A stretch of 64,000 bases of DNA. Origin: CAZUXY01 sp964624235 (GTDB lineage: Bacteria > Spirochaetota > UBA4802 > UBA5368). Position 1 is the stretch's first letter. Each line of letters opens with the position of its first letter. The stretch spans positions 1-64,000 of the forward strand of contig CAZUXY010000001.1 of NCBI GenBank assembly GCA_964624235.1, in the 5' to 3' direction. The notes beneath the pieces were generated by a model that saw only the letters and a program-made list of their open reading frames with translations, was not told the origin of the DNA and made no database searches. Below, piece by piece: positions 53,492-62,238 of the stretch. The translations under genes and the position numbers were made by a program.

Positions 53492-54174
53492 AAAACCTCC
53501 CTGCACCCTGTGTGCATAAATTTTATTATGGGAAAACGTACGACTTAATCCTTCATGGTACCTGTTTTGATTAAACCGCTTGCCATGAGGTCTTATGAAA
53601 TTCCTGGGAAAACCGCAGGAGGTGACATCCCCCTAGCCCATTACGGGCTGAGTATGATTGTAACTCATTTTTAGAAAAATTCTAATAAAAGTATGAAAAT
53701 ATTAGCAGACGAGTCCCATTTATTCCCTATTAAATAATTTAATATAATGATGAAATAACAGTGGTCACATGTGTGGATATGTTGAAGTGAAGTAATAGAA
53801 AACTATATCGCTGTTTCTGGAATAAATCAAGCACGACATCATTGTTATTAACGTAGAATTGATGATAGTACTGGCTTTTCCTTTCAGCGCAACCTTTTTA
53901 TACATGCTGAGGCAAAAAGATTTCAGCACATATCTGCTTATTTAAACAATTGATATTTATTTTCCGTCCGTCAAATGCCTGAAATTTTCTACAGGTAAAG
54001 GTTTTCCTATATTATTTCGGCGGTTTTTCACCACCAGTAATATGGTTTTTTCTATTCAAGCAGTGTTTTATTTCAGAAGACAGGGTGTTGAACTCAAAGA
54101 GATGATACGTAGTAATGGTGAGAGGGGGGGTCGGGAGTCCCCGAAAGGGACTCCCCTTACCCTTATTTTTCTGA
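53492..54174. other. Intergenic region between the two DASS carriers
   Basis: About 680 bp with no supported gene. Close to the left carrier two small hairpins lie side by side (AGGAGG...CCCCCT around 53609-53626; AGCCC-ATTAC-GGGCT around 53635-53649) in its upstream region. The middle is AT-rich and featureless. Near the right end, GGGAGTCCC (54133-54141), CGAAA, GGGACTCCC (54147-54155) is the likely terminator of the second carrier. Confidence 0.55.
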
Positions 54175-55572
54175 TTACAGCGGCCAGATTATCGGCACCA
54201 GGATTATCACCAGAACCATGGTGATAATCTGGGGAATCAAACCGGCCTTTACATAATCGATAAACTTCAACTGTCCCGGTCCGAGCACGATGGTGTTCGG
54301 TGGGGTGGCGATGGGGGTCATGAAGCAGAGACTTGCCGCCATGGCCACACCCATGACGATGGGCAGCGGGTTGACGCCCATACCCTGCGCGGACGCCATC
54401 GCTATCGGCGCGACGATAAGGGTCGTCGCCGTGTTCGACGCGAACTGGGTCAGCACCGCGGTCACCACCACCATGCCGATAAGGAGGCCTATGGGAGACC
54501 CGGCCACCACTTCATTCATCGCGTTGGCGATCATGAGCACGCCGCCGGTCTTGGCCAGGGCGGTACTCACCGGGAACATACAGGCAAACAGAAAGATGGT
54601 CTGCCATGACACCGACTCGGTGGCTTCTTTCCAGGTGATACACTTGGTCGCGATGACCAGCGCGGCACCCAGAGCGGCGGCTACAAGAAGATTGATATGC
54701 AGACCCTTTTTTATAAAGGGAATAAAATCCCCTGCGGCCATGATGAAGATGACGAAGGCGAAAATACCCACCGCCAGGGCCATCTTGCCGGTACGATACT
54801 TGAAGCTAGCGTCCACCTTCGGCCCGGAATAATCCTCTGCCGAGGTATCGATCTTCCCCTTCGGCAGAAACTTAGTGCCTATTGCCAGGAAGCTGATAAT
54901 CCCTACTATGGCGATCGGTATACCCACCAGGGCGAACTCAAAAAATCCGAAAGTCGGAAGACCGGCCTTGCCGAGCACCCCGTTGGCCACGCCATTGGGC
55001 GGGGTCCCGATCAGGGTGATGGTGCCACCGAACGAGGTCGCGAAGGCCAGCGCCATCATGAAGCTCTTGGTGCTGAAGCCCGCCAGGGCCACCACGCCCA
55101 GCACGATGGGCAGAAAACACACCGTGGTGCCGGTGTTGGAAAGCACCGACGAAAGTAGGGCGGCCACGATCATGATGTTGGCCATAACCAGCTTCTCGCG
55201 GCCCTTGCCTTTTTCCACGGCCCAGCGGCCCACCTTGTCGGCGAAACCGGTACGGAACAGCGCCTCACCCATCATGAACATGAACATGAAGATGAGGGTC
55301 CACTGGTTCGCGAAGTCCTTGAAGGCCTCCTTCGCGGGGAGTACGCCGCTGACGACCAGGGCCACGGGCACCAGAATAGCGGTCGCTTCAAGGCGTATCC
55401 ATTCGGTCATGAAGAAAAGGAAAGCGACTGCCAGGATTGCGATGGTCACCCATGCGTTGGTATAGTCGATGGCCGGCTTTGCCGCTTCCTTGGCGGCTTC
55501 AGCCGCGAAAAGTACGACAGCTCCTCCTACAACGAAGAGCAGTGTGAGGAAAAGTTTGCGTAAACCGTTCAT
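54175..55572 (-). CDS. DASS-family (SLC13/INDY-like) dicarboxylate transporter, copy 2
   Basis: 465 residues. Same design as copy 1: signal-like N-terminus, about 11 helices, SNT at 145-147 and 379-381, TLIGTPPNGVANG, PNTIVLGPG. Protein identity to copy 1 is very high, with most differences at residues 10-75, 200-232 and in the second half of the last helices. Residues about 234-336 are encoded by DNA identical to copy 1. GGAGG precedes the ATG. The two carriers may differ in affinity or expression; both have a GGGAGTCCC-type hairpin downstream, so the duplication probably included the 3' region. Confidence 0.88.
   Translation of the reverse strand: MNGLRKLFLTLLFVVGGAVVLFAAEAAKEAAKPAIDYTNAWVTIAILAVAFLFFMTEWIRLEATAILVPVALVVSGVLPAKEAFKDFANQWTLIFMFMFMMGEALFRTGFADKVGRWAVEKGKGREKLVMANIMIVAALLSSVLSNTGTTVCFLPIVLGVVALAGFSTKSFMMALAFATSFGGTITLIGTPPNGVANGVLGKAGLPTFGFFEFALVGIPIAIVGIISFLAIGTKFLPKGKIDTSAEDYSGPKVDASFKYRTGKMALAVGIFAFVIFIMAAGDFIPFIKKGLHINLLVAAALGAALVIATKCITWKEATESVSWQTIFLFACMFPVSTALAKTGGVLMIANAMNEVVAGSPIGLLIGMVVVTAVLTQFASNTATTLIVAPIAMASAQGMGVNPLPIVMGVAMAASLCFMTPIATPPNTIVLGPGQLKFIDYVKAGLIPQIITMVLVIILVPIIWPL
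54566..54873. repeat. 308-bp tract identical to 52488-52795
   Basis: Partner of the tract in the first carrier gene. Further patches downstream (54990-55310 against 52910-53230) are also nearly identical with mainly third-position changes, whereas 54874-54980 is clearly diverged, giving a mosaic pattern. Confidence 0.93.
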
Positions 55573-56010
55573 AAAACCTCCACACCTAGATTGCTTTAAT
55601 ACTAAATGTTTTTAAACTACATAATCCGTTATGGCAACTATTGATTGAATCGTATACCATAAGGTGTTGTGAAAAATACGAGGTAAGTCTCCCCCAATCC
55701 TCTCTATAGCATTCGGATAAAAAAAGAATATCCCCAAAAAACCATAAATTCCAATAAAATGTATAATAATAATAAAAATTGTTAAATTGTAATTATTTTA
55801 CAGGATGAATAAATGGAATATCTGATGGAAAATAATGGGATTATTTATACATATTTTTCAGCAATTATAAATATCCCGATAATATTATACATTATTTATT
55901 ATAATGCATAGAAATAACACATTGAAACACGGCGAATCCCCCATATCCGCCCGTAATCCTGAGAGATAATGCGTTAAATACGTAAACCCCAGAAGAAATT
56001 ACCGTAGATT
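55573..56010. other. AT-rich intergenic region, no gene seen
   Basis: 438 bp. It should include the promoter of the second DASS carrier on its left side. The sequence from about 55740 to 55920 is very AT-rich with several TATAAT-like words. No terminator, repeat or RNA gene is recognised. Confidence 0.45.
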
Positions 56011-57735
56011 CTAAGGCTCTTCCCTGATGTCCTTCCTGGCCCTGTAGGGTTCTATCTCTTCGACCTTAACCGACACAAACCAGACCGGCGGCCTGAAAAG
56101 ACCGGTGGTGATATATCGTGCTGGTTTCTGCAGCAGGCTTTTAAGACCCACCGACATGCTTTCAGGAATATATTCGGGGTTCAGGTGGGTGATATACCTC
56201 GAAGGATTGAAGGTGACGCCGTAGGGTTCGCTGTGCTTTTGTACAATTGTTACGCCCAGGGGGAAAATCCTCCCCATGGATTTTTGCTTTGAAAAAAAAT
56301 CCAGATCCTTTTCCGAGTTCACCCTTACCCACAGAGAAATGCCTTCATTTGAAAGCAGCACCTTGGCGGCGGGTCTGCCCGCCGTCCGTGGCCCTGTATT
56401 TCTGAAATAGCGTTCCGCGATGTTCGTCATGACCGCATCCATGTTGTTTTCAAGAGAACCGGTGTTGATTATCCTGATGTCCGCCAGATCCGGACATGTT
56501 TTTGCCAGTGTATAGGGTGTGACGTTATGCTTTCGGGGATTGTACACGATCTCCGAAAGGTATTCACGGGGAGCCTGCATCCTTGAATCAGCCCTCTCCA
56601 TCGGTCGGTAAAGGCCCTCTTTCCATCGTTCACCCGGGTCGCGGGAATAGAATATCCTCCCCCCCTCCATGAAAAAATCAATGCCCTGCCCGTTGATATC
56701 GTACATTTTCTGCCGGTACGCACTCTCCCGGTACGCTCCTTTACCGATTACGGCGATCTGTCTCATAACGGCGCGGTCGTCGGGACCCTGTCTGCCCATG
56801 GAGACCGTGTACAACCTGATCCCCCGCTTCCCCGCCGTCAGCGCCAGACGCTCTGCGGCACGGGAATCCGTTACCGGCGAATTGACCATAACCACCATAA
56901 GCCGCGCACTCCCTTCACGCCAGGCCATGTTCCTCACGGCATAATCCATTGCCCGGTCCAGTCCCTTTCCGTCATTACCGCCTTTGGGAGTGAGGCTATT
57001 CAGGCCTTCTTTCAATCCCACCGGGTTGGTTATAACTGTTTTTTTTACCTGAGTGATCGTAGTGGAAAAGGGAACCAGGTACAGCGTCAGGGGGTTCTCC
57101 CACGAATCGCTTAACGCGTCGGCAAGGTTATGTATCCCCTTTTTAACGCCGTTCCATTCGCGGGAAATATTATACGAAAGATCAACGACGAGCGCCGCCT
57201 CTACCGCCGGACTTCCGGTAATTCCCCTGGCGGCATCGGGGAAACCGAAAAAGAGTTCCTCAATATCGCGGCTGACGCAGTCGAACATGTTGCCGGCCTT
57301 TACCCTGCTTTTGGAAACCACACGGTCTTCGCGTACGGAGTAGAGCCTGCTTTCCGCTATGAAATTTTCCCCTGACCGGGAAAGGGTACCGGCTACAATG
57401 AGGTCCAGATACCTGGCTTTCCCCAGCGCGGAGAGATTTTCCCTGGTTATTATTTCACCCGGCGACAGTGTAAATCCCCTGAGGTCTCCCTCGAGGTCGC
57501 GGGGCGAATAGATCTCCATCCCCTTGCGCAGCGATACCGCCACTCCCATAAGTTTCGCGTATTCCTGACCGTTACTCTCGGGAAATCCGGCGGAGGGGTT
57601 ATTGACCCTGTAGGGCAGGACCGCCACCTCGGCGGCTGCGTGGACCGCATGAAACACCATGACCAGCAGCAATGCCGTACGCAGATACCGCAGGGGACTC
57701 TTCACGAACTGTCGCACTATCATATGGTTCATCAT
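56011..57735 (-). CDS. Secreted von Willebrand factor A-like protein
   Basis: 574 residues. A signal-like N-terminus (LRTALLLVMVFHAVHAAAEV) is followed by a TolB/GNA1162-like opening (VAVLPYRVNNPSAGFPESNGQEYAKLMGVAVS, with IVAGTLSRSGENFIAESRLYSV). Then comes a vWA-type fold with VEAALVVDLSYNISREWNG, where the MIDAS DxSxS motif appears as DLSYN, and later ARLMVVMVNSPVTDS and GIRLYTVSMGRQGPDDRAVMRQIA. The altered MIDAS could weaken metal binding. The C-terminal 200 residues are unassigned. Start ambiguous: Met at 57735, 57732 or 57723. Likely role in the envelope. Confidence 0.65.
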   Translation of the reverse strand: MMNHMIVRQFVKSPLRYLRTALLLVMVFHAVHAAAEVAVLPYRVNNPSAGFPESNGQEYAKLMGVAVSLRKGMEIYSPRDLEGDLRGFTLSPGEIITRENLSALGKARYLDLIVAGTLSRSGENFIAESRLYSVREDRVVSKSRVKAGNMFDCVSRDIEELFFGFPDAARGITGSPAVEAALVVDLSYNISREWNGVKKGIHNLADALSDSWENPLTLYLVPFSTTITQVKKTVITNPVGLKEGLNSLTPKGGNDGKGLDRAMDYAVRNMAWREGSARLMVVMVNSPVTDSRAAERLALTAGKRGIRLYTVSMGRQGPDDRAVMRQIAVIGKGAYRESAYRQKMYDINGQGIDFFMEGGRIFYSRDPGERWKEGLYRPMERADSRMQAPREYLSEIVYNPRKHNVTPYTLAKTCPDLADIRIINTGSLENNMDAVMTNIAERYFRNTGPRTAGRPAAKVLLSNEGISLWVRVNSEKDLDFFSKQKSMGRIFPLGVTIVQKHSEPYGVTFNPSRYITHLNPEYIPESMSVGLKSLLQKPARYITTGLFRPPVWFVSVKVEEIEPYRARKDIREEP

Positions 57736-57896
57736 GACCGGTGTTGCATCGGCACTACATGCCTGTGATTCCGTTAATCAGTCAGGATCCCGGTTCAGTC
57801 TTTCATGCCGTCACCCGGATTCATACCAGCGCCGACAGCCGCTGTCAAACAAAATGCTGAAAGGGGAATACCGGGTGTGTTCAGGACAAATACCCT

Positions 57897-58577
57897 TCAG
57901 GCGGTTCCGCCGGCGGCGGGTCTCCTGGTTATGAAGAGCCGGTGCAGAAGAATCCCCGCAACGAAACCGGCGATATGACTTATCCAGGCGACATTGTCCG
58001 CGTTACCCGCATTCTGACCCGCCAGCCCCGACAGCTGCATGACAAACCAGAAAGGCAGGAATAACAGCGCCGGCACCCTGAATACAAATATAATCATCCA
58101 TACATGGATGCGCGCAAAAGGGAACAGGAACAGGTATGCTCCCAGCACGCCCGAAATCGCGCCTGAAGCTCCTATCAGAGGGGTTTCCAGGCGCGGGTAT
58201 GTATACACAAAAGCAAGCGCGCTGACTACGCCCATCAGGACATAGAACACCAGAAAACCACCGCGGCTCATACGGTCCTCCACGTTGTTTCCGAAGATCC
58301 ACAGAAACAGCATATTGAACAGCAGGTGGGAAACGCCGCCGTGACAGAACATGTTGCTGAAAAGGGTCGCCACCGGAGAGACAAGGGCCGAACCGGGGAG
58401 ATTGCCGCCGGAGGTGATCTCGGCGGGAATCAGTCCGTACTCCAGGGCAACCCGGTCGAATCCCCGCACATCGGTGATCTGGAGCAGAAACACCGCCGTA
58501 TTGACCAGGATAAGCAGTATGGTAACAACCGCCGTTCTTCGGGTAGGATTATCATCACGATAGGGAAGAAGCATCAA
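57897..58577 (-). CDS. Rhomboid-family intramembrane serine protease
   Basis: 226 residues with six or seven membrane helices. The catalytic dyad is visible: Ser138 in LIGASGAISGVLGAY (GxSG motif) and His201 in WISHIAGFVAG. The helix-2 HGGVSHLLFNMLFLWIFGNNVED stretch is the classic rhomboid L1/helix 2 motif. It cuts transmembrane segments of client proteins. The ATG overlaps the stop of the upstream GlgD-like gene by 4 bp, so the two are co-transcribed, though a functional link is not clear. Confidence 0.93.
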   Translation of the reverse strand: MMLLPYRDDNPTRRTAVVTILLILVNTAVFLLQITDVRGFDRVALEYGLIPAEITSGGNLPGSALVSPVATLFSNMFCHGGVSHLLFNMLFLWIFGNNVEDRMSRGGFLVFYVLMGVVSALAFVYTYPRLETPLIGASGAISGVLGAYLFLFPFARIHVWMIIFVFRVPALLFLPFWFVMQLSGLAGQNAGNADNVAWISHIAGFVAGILLHRLFITRRPAAGGTA

Positions 58578-59740
58578 TTCACCAGGGAGAGGCCGTCATA
58601 GAGGTACTTCTTTTTCGAAAAGAAATCTTTACCCAGGCCCGAGGAAATATAACAGGCAGCCCCCACATGAGAACCGTCGGGTATTTCACAACTTTTCCCG
58701 ATCAGGGTAATACTGCGGTGCAGGGACCTGGGGAAATCGTTGTTTTTCACCTGCGCCTGCTCGGAACCTATATGGCATTTGTTGCCGATGTTCAAGGGAT
58801 TCGGCGTGCCTTCTTCCCCCAGGGGGATGTGCTCATCAATAACCGATCTGGTCACCCGGGATCCGTCACCAATACGCACGAACGGGAGTATTATTGAATC
58901 CTTGATCACCGCGCGCTCACCTATTTCGACGCCGGGAAATACGATGGAATTCTGTATGCTTCCGTTTACGGCGCAGCCGTCGGAAATAAAAGAGTTCACT
59001 ATTTTGCCGTACCTCCCCACACTGGCGACGCCATCAGCCCCGATGTGGCTCTTTATCAACGAATCGCCGAATATGCTGTTAAAAACCTTACGGTTTCTCA
59101 TGAGTTCCATATTATAGTGATAATAGTCGGGAACGCTCTTCAGCGGCCAGTAATACAGGCTGAGTGACTCTTTGCCAATCCCGGTGTTGATCAGGATGTT
59201 GATGATCATTTCGAAGAGGTTGGGCGATTCCCGGTTTTCATCAATGGCCTGGTTGATGACCGATAGGAGGCTTTTCTGATTGGTGATAAGTATGGGGTAG
59301 GCCATTGAGGCCTTACCGGTGAGCTTGATAGTGAACAGCAGCGAATTTGCCCGGCGCTTACGATAACGGGAAACCAGTTCGTTGAAATCGATAATGGAGG
59401 GATTGTCGCCATTGTAAATGATATAATAATCGGTGTTACTGTCCATTATAAGATTATAACAGAGTTTTATATCGGAAAAGTTTCTGGATACCACCTTGAC
59501 CGCGGGGAAACTTTTACCCTTGAAGGGGCCGTAATGGTCTACATACTCATCCAGGTCATCTTCAACATTGCTGTAAATGATGGTGCGTGACGCGCCTGCC
59601 GCGCTGGAATTCCTGATGGTAAAATCCACGATCCGGTACCGCCCGCCGAATGGGAGCATGTAGCGGGAACGTTCGTCGGCCAGTGACAGCAGGCTTCCGT
59701 CACGGGCGCTGGGGTAGGATATAATGGAAAAATCGTTCAT
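58574..59740 (-). CDS. GlgC/GlgD-like sugar-nucleotide pyrophosphorylase homologue
   Basis: 388 residues. The nucleotidyltransferase-like N-terminal domain (RSRYMLPFGGRYRIVDFTIRNSSAAGASRTIIYS) and C-terminal left-handed beta-helix (ISDGCAVNGSIQNSIVFPGVEIGERAVIKDSIILPFVRIGDGSRVTRSVIDEH) match ADP-glucose pyrophosphorylases, especially the GlgD regulatory branch. The usual N-terminal GGxGxRLxPLT loop is not present: the protein opens SIISYPSARDGSLLSLADERSRYMLPFGG, so it may be non-catalytic like GlgD. No glgC, glgA or glgB is beside it. It is first in a pair with the rhomboid gene. Confidence 0.8.
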   Translation of the reverse strand: MNDFSIISYPSARDGSLLSLADERSRYMLPFGGRYRIVDFTIRNSSAAGASRTIIYSNVEDDLDEYVDHYGPFKGKSFPAVKVVSRNFSDIKLCYNLIMDSNTDYYIIYNGDNPSIIDFNELVSRYRKRRANSLLFTIKLTGKASMAYPILITNQKSLLSVINQAIDENRESPNLFEMIINILINTGIGKESLSLYYWPLKSVPDYYHYNMELMRNRKVFNSIFGDSLIKSHIGADGVASVGRYGKIVNSFISDGCAVNGSIQNSIVFPGVEIGERAVIKDSIILPFVRIGDGSRVTRSVIDEHIPLGEEGTPNPLNIGNKCHIGSEQAQVKNNDFPRSLHRSITLIGKSCEIPDGSHVGAACYISSGLGKDFFSKKKYLYDGLSLVN

Positions 59741-59930
59741 AGGATCACAGCACAGCGAACCTTAATAACGACGGCGGAAGTCTCTGATCGCATCGCTTTC
59801 AACGGTCTATACACGTTTTTTCGCCGTCCGAACACGGACATGTAGCATTTTTTCATTGCCTTTTAAAGTTACCACACTCTAATAAGCAAATGGTAAAAAT
59901 CAATAAAAAAAGGAGACGAATACCCGATCC

Positions 59931-59994
59931 GCACCATCCGCCGCAGACAGGAATCATGGTGCAATCCCGTGTAAAACTCCAGCCCGGTCATGAT
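59931..59994 (+). promoter_or_regulatory. Candidate leader with mutually exclusive stems upstream of the RACo-like gene
   Basis: GCACCAT (59931-59937) can pair with ATGGTGC (59956-59962), and ATCATG (59953-59958) can instead pair with CATGAT (59989-59994). The two stems share bases 59956-59958, so only one can form. The piece AGACAGGAATCATGG faintly recalls a cobalamin box but matches poorly. The gene starts 40 bp downstream. It could be a small switch or chance pairing. Confidence 0.25.
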
Positions 59995-60034
59995 ACAATA
60001 AATAAAAATACCGTACGGGACGGGTAGCCCCGGC

Positions 60035-61579
60035 ATGGCTGAAAAGGTAACCATATCCGTGCTTCCGGATGGAAAGTCCATAGAATGCGACAGGGGGACG
60101 CTTCTCCTGGACGCACTGTATGATCTGGGGGTTATAGTACGCACCCCCTGCGGAGGTAAAGGCCTCTGCGGTAAATGCGGCATTATTGCCGAAGGATGCC
60201 TTTCAGCACGCACACCGCGGGAAACAGAGCTTTTCCCCGATAATCCGCTGATGAGGCTGTCCTGTCAGACCACACTCCTTTCCGACACCGTGGTAACACG
60301 TGAAATCCCGGAACAAAGAGTTCAGGCGAAACACGCCGGTCCCGCCGTCACCGGTTATTACGGTTTTGCCGTGGATTTAGGTACCACCACCATACAGGTT
60401 TCGCTGGTGGACCTTTCGAACGGCTCTTTTCACCAGATCCTGTCACTGTTGAATCCCCAACGCCGTTATGGACACGATATAATATCAAGGATAGCCGCGG
60501 CCGCCCACCGGCAGACATACGCCTCTCTGGTCAGTCTGGTCAGAACGACCTTAACGACGGCACTATCTGAAAGCCGGCAATCCCTGAATCTTCCCCCTGA
60601 ACGGCTTAAATGCATTACTTTTTCCGGCAATACCACGATGAGTTACTTCCTAATGGGTCTTGACGTCGCTCCCATCGGTGTCTACCCTTACACCGCCGCA
60701 CAGAAAGATTTTTCGGTATCCGCCGCCGATATCGGCATCGAACACACTGAAACGGTAAGGGTCATGCCCGTTGCCTCATCCTTTCTGGGCGGCGACCTGG
60801 TAGGCGGTCTTGCCGTCAGCGACGGGATGGGTTACACCAGAAACACGCTTTTTATCGATCTAGGCACCAACGGTGAAATTTTTCTCAGAAACAGCGATGG
60901 AGAGATATACGCTACCTCCTGCGCCATGGGGCCTGCCCTTGAGGGCATGAACATCTCCCACGGAATGACGGCCGACGAGGGCGCCATTACCCATGTGGAG
61001 GCGGGACCAGGCGGGCTGAACCTGCAGGTTGAGGGAGGCGGAGCGCCCCTGGGGATCTGCGGCACCGGCATCATCGACGCCGTCGCCCTTCTGTTGAACG
61101 AGGGAATCATCCGGGGGGGAGGAAGCTTCAACAACATCACGGCGGGCACTCACCGGTTTTTCCCCGACGGGGTGGTAAGCCGAAACGGTGTAAAAGGAAT
61201 ATCCCTGCACGACGACATCATAATCGACCAGCGGGACATACGGAACATTCAGCTGGCCAGGGGCGCGGCGCTCTCGGCCGCACGAATACTGTTACAGAAA
61301 TCAGGTATGGAACCCGGAGATATTGAACATGTACTCATCGCCGGCGCCTTCGGTGCAAACCTTAACACCGACAGTTTCAAGCGGCTCGGTTTCATTCCCG
61401 GGTTTCCCGGCGCCCGCTATGTGTTTCTCGGCAACACCAGTCTCAGGGCCGCCGAAGAGTGCTGTCTGTCGGCCGGATTCATGGACCGCGCGCGGTCGCT
61501 TCGGGACCGAATCCGCATAATAGAACTTTCCGAGCACCCGGGATTCAACGACGAATTCATCCGCAGCCTGGATTTTTAA
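60035..61579 (+). CDS. RACo-like ATP-dependent reductive activator of corrinoid proteins (2Fe-2S + ASKHA, DUF4445)
   Basis: 514 residues. The N-terminal ferredoxin-like domain has a 2Fe-2S ligand pattern Cys39, Cys45, Cys48 and Cys77 (TPCGGKGLCGKCGI ... RLSCQTT). A linker leads to an ASKHA ATPase domain with GFAVDLGTTTIQVSLVDL, TFSGNTTMSYFLMG, FIDLGTNGEIFL and LIAGAFGANLN. Family members re-reduce inactive Co(II) corrinoids in methyltransferase systems using ATP. No corrinoid methyltransferase gene is in this window; its target lies elsewhere or is unknown. Its 3' end overlaps the convergent sirC gene by 4 bp. Confidence 0.88.
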   Translation: MAEKVTISVLPDGKSIECDRGTLLLDALYDLGVIVRTPCGGKGLCGKCGIIAEGCLSARTPRETELFPDNPLMRLSCQTTLLSDTVVTREIPEQRVQAKHAGPAVTGYYGFAVDLGTTTIQVSLVDLSNGSFHQILSLLNPQRRYGHDIISRIAAAAHRQTYASLVSLVRTTLTTALSESRQSLNLPPERLKCITFSGNTTMSYFLMGLDVAPIGVYPYTAAQKDFSVSAADIGIEHTETVRVMPVASSFLGGDLVGGLAVSDGMGYTRNTLFIDLGTNGEIFLRNSDGEIYATSCAMGPALEGMNISHGMTADEGAITHVEAGPGGLNLQVEGGGAPLGICGTGIIDAVALLLNEGIIRGGGSFNNITAGTHRFFPDGVVSRNGVKGISLHDDIIIDQRDIRNIQLARGAALSAARILLQKSGMEPGDIEHVLIAGAFGANLNTDSFKRLGFIPGFPGARYVFLGNTSLRAAEECCLSAGFMDRARSLRDRIRIIELSEHPGFNDEFIRSLDF

Positions 61580-62238
61580 CCTTTTCTGTGCGACACGTAT
61601 TCCCCGAGCCAGGCGGCCAGAGTCCCTTCCCCGCGGGCTTTTACCATTCCCTCGATGGCAGCATCATCGTTTACCAGTTCCTTCAGCACTTCACCGCGAG
61701 CCGAAACCGAAAGGTGTGTAAAAGCCTGATCATTCTGTAGAATACTCCGCCCTTCCTTGAGCGCATCCAGTATCAGGTCGATGCGTTCAGGTACCGCACG
61801 TTCGATCATCCGTCGCAGCCTTGCCGCCATGGCGGGGGATGCCCCGCCGGTGGATACCGCCATTATGAAGTCACCCCGCCGCGTGACAGAAGGAACTATG
61901 AAAGTGCAGTTGGGAGGATCGTCCACCGCATTGACGAAGGTGCCGCGGCGCCGCGCTTCTTCGAACACCTGTTTATTGACCCCGGGATCGTTCGTTGCCG
62001 AGAAGGCCAAAACGGCGCCGGCGAGGTCGCCGTCTTCATAGGCCCGGCGCACCAGATTTATGCTTCCCGGATTATTCTTGGCCAGGTGTTCAATCTCTTC
62101 ATGGAATGCCGGCGAAACCGTTGTGACAATCGCCCCGGACTCCAGCAGGTCGTGTACTTTGCGCAGCGCGACTTCTCCGCCGCCGATTACGGTCACGGGG
62201 CGGCCTTCAAGGTTCAGGATGATGGGATAGAAAGCCAT
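61576..62238 (-). CDS. sirC: Precorrin-2 dehydrogenase / sirohydrochlorin ferrochelatase
   Basis: 220 residues. Bifunctional Met8p/CysG-N-type: the NAD-binding fold VTVIGGGEVALRKVHDLLESGAIVTTVSP oxidises precorrin-2 to sirohydrochlorin. NAVDDPPNCTFIVPSVTRRGDFIMAVSTGGASPAMAARLRRMIE with the conserved Asp is typical, and some members also insert iron. It is placed directly downstream (1 bp gap) of ahbC/nirJ, so the siroheme made feeds the heme route encoded next to it. Confidence 0.94.
   Translation of the reverse strand: MAFYPIILNLEGRPVTVIGGGEVALRKVHDLLESGAIVTTVSPAFHEEIEHLAKNNPGSINLVRRAYEDGDLAGAVLAFSATNDPGVNKQVFEEARRRGTFVNAVDDPPNCTFIVPSVTRRGDFIMAVSTGGASPAMAARLRRMIERAVPERIDLILDALKEGRSILQNDQAFTHLSVSARGEVLKELVNDDAAIEGMVKARGEGTLAAWLGEYVSHRKG

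Noticed and set aside
54042..54224. 60-codon plus-strand open frame between the transporters
   Set aside because: It overlaps the terminator hairpin and the 3' end of the second carrier, with no ribosome-binding site or family sequence.
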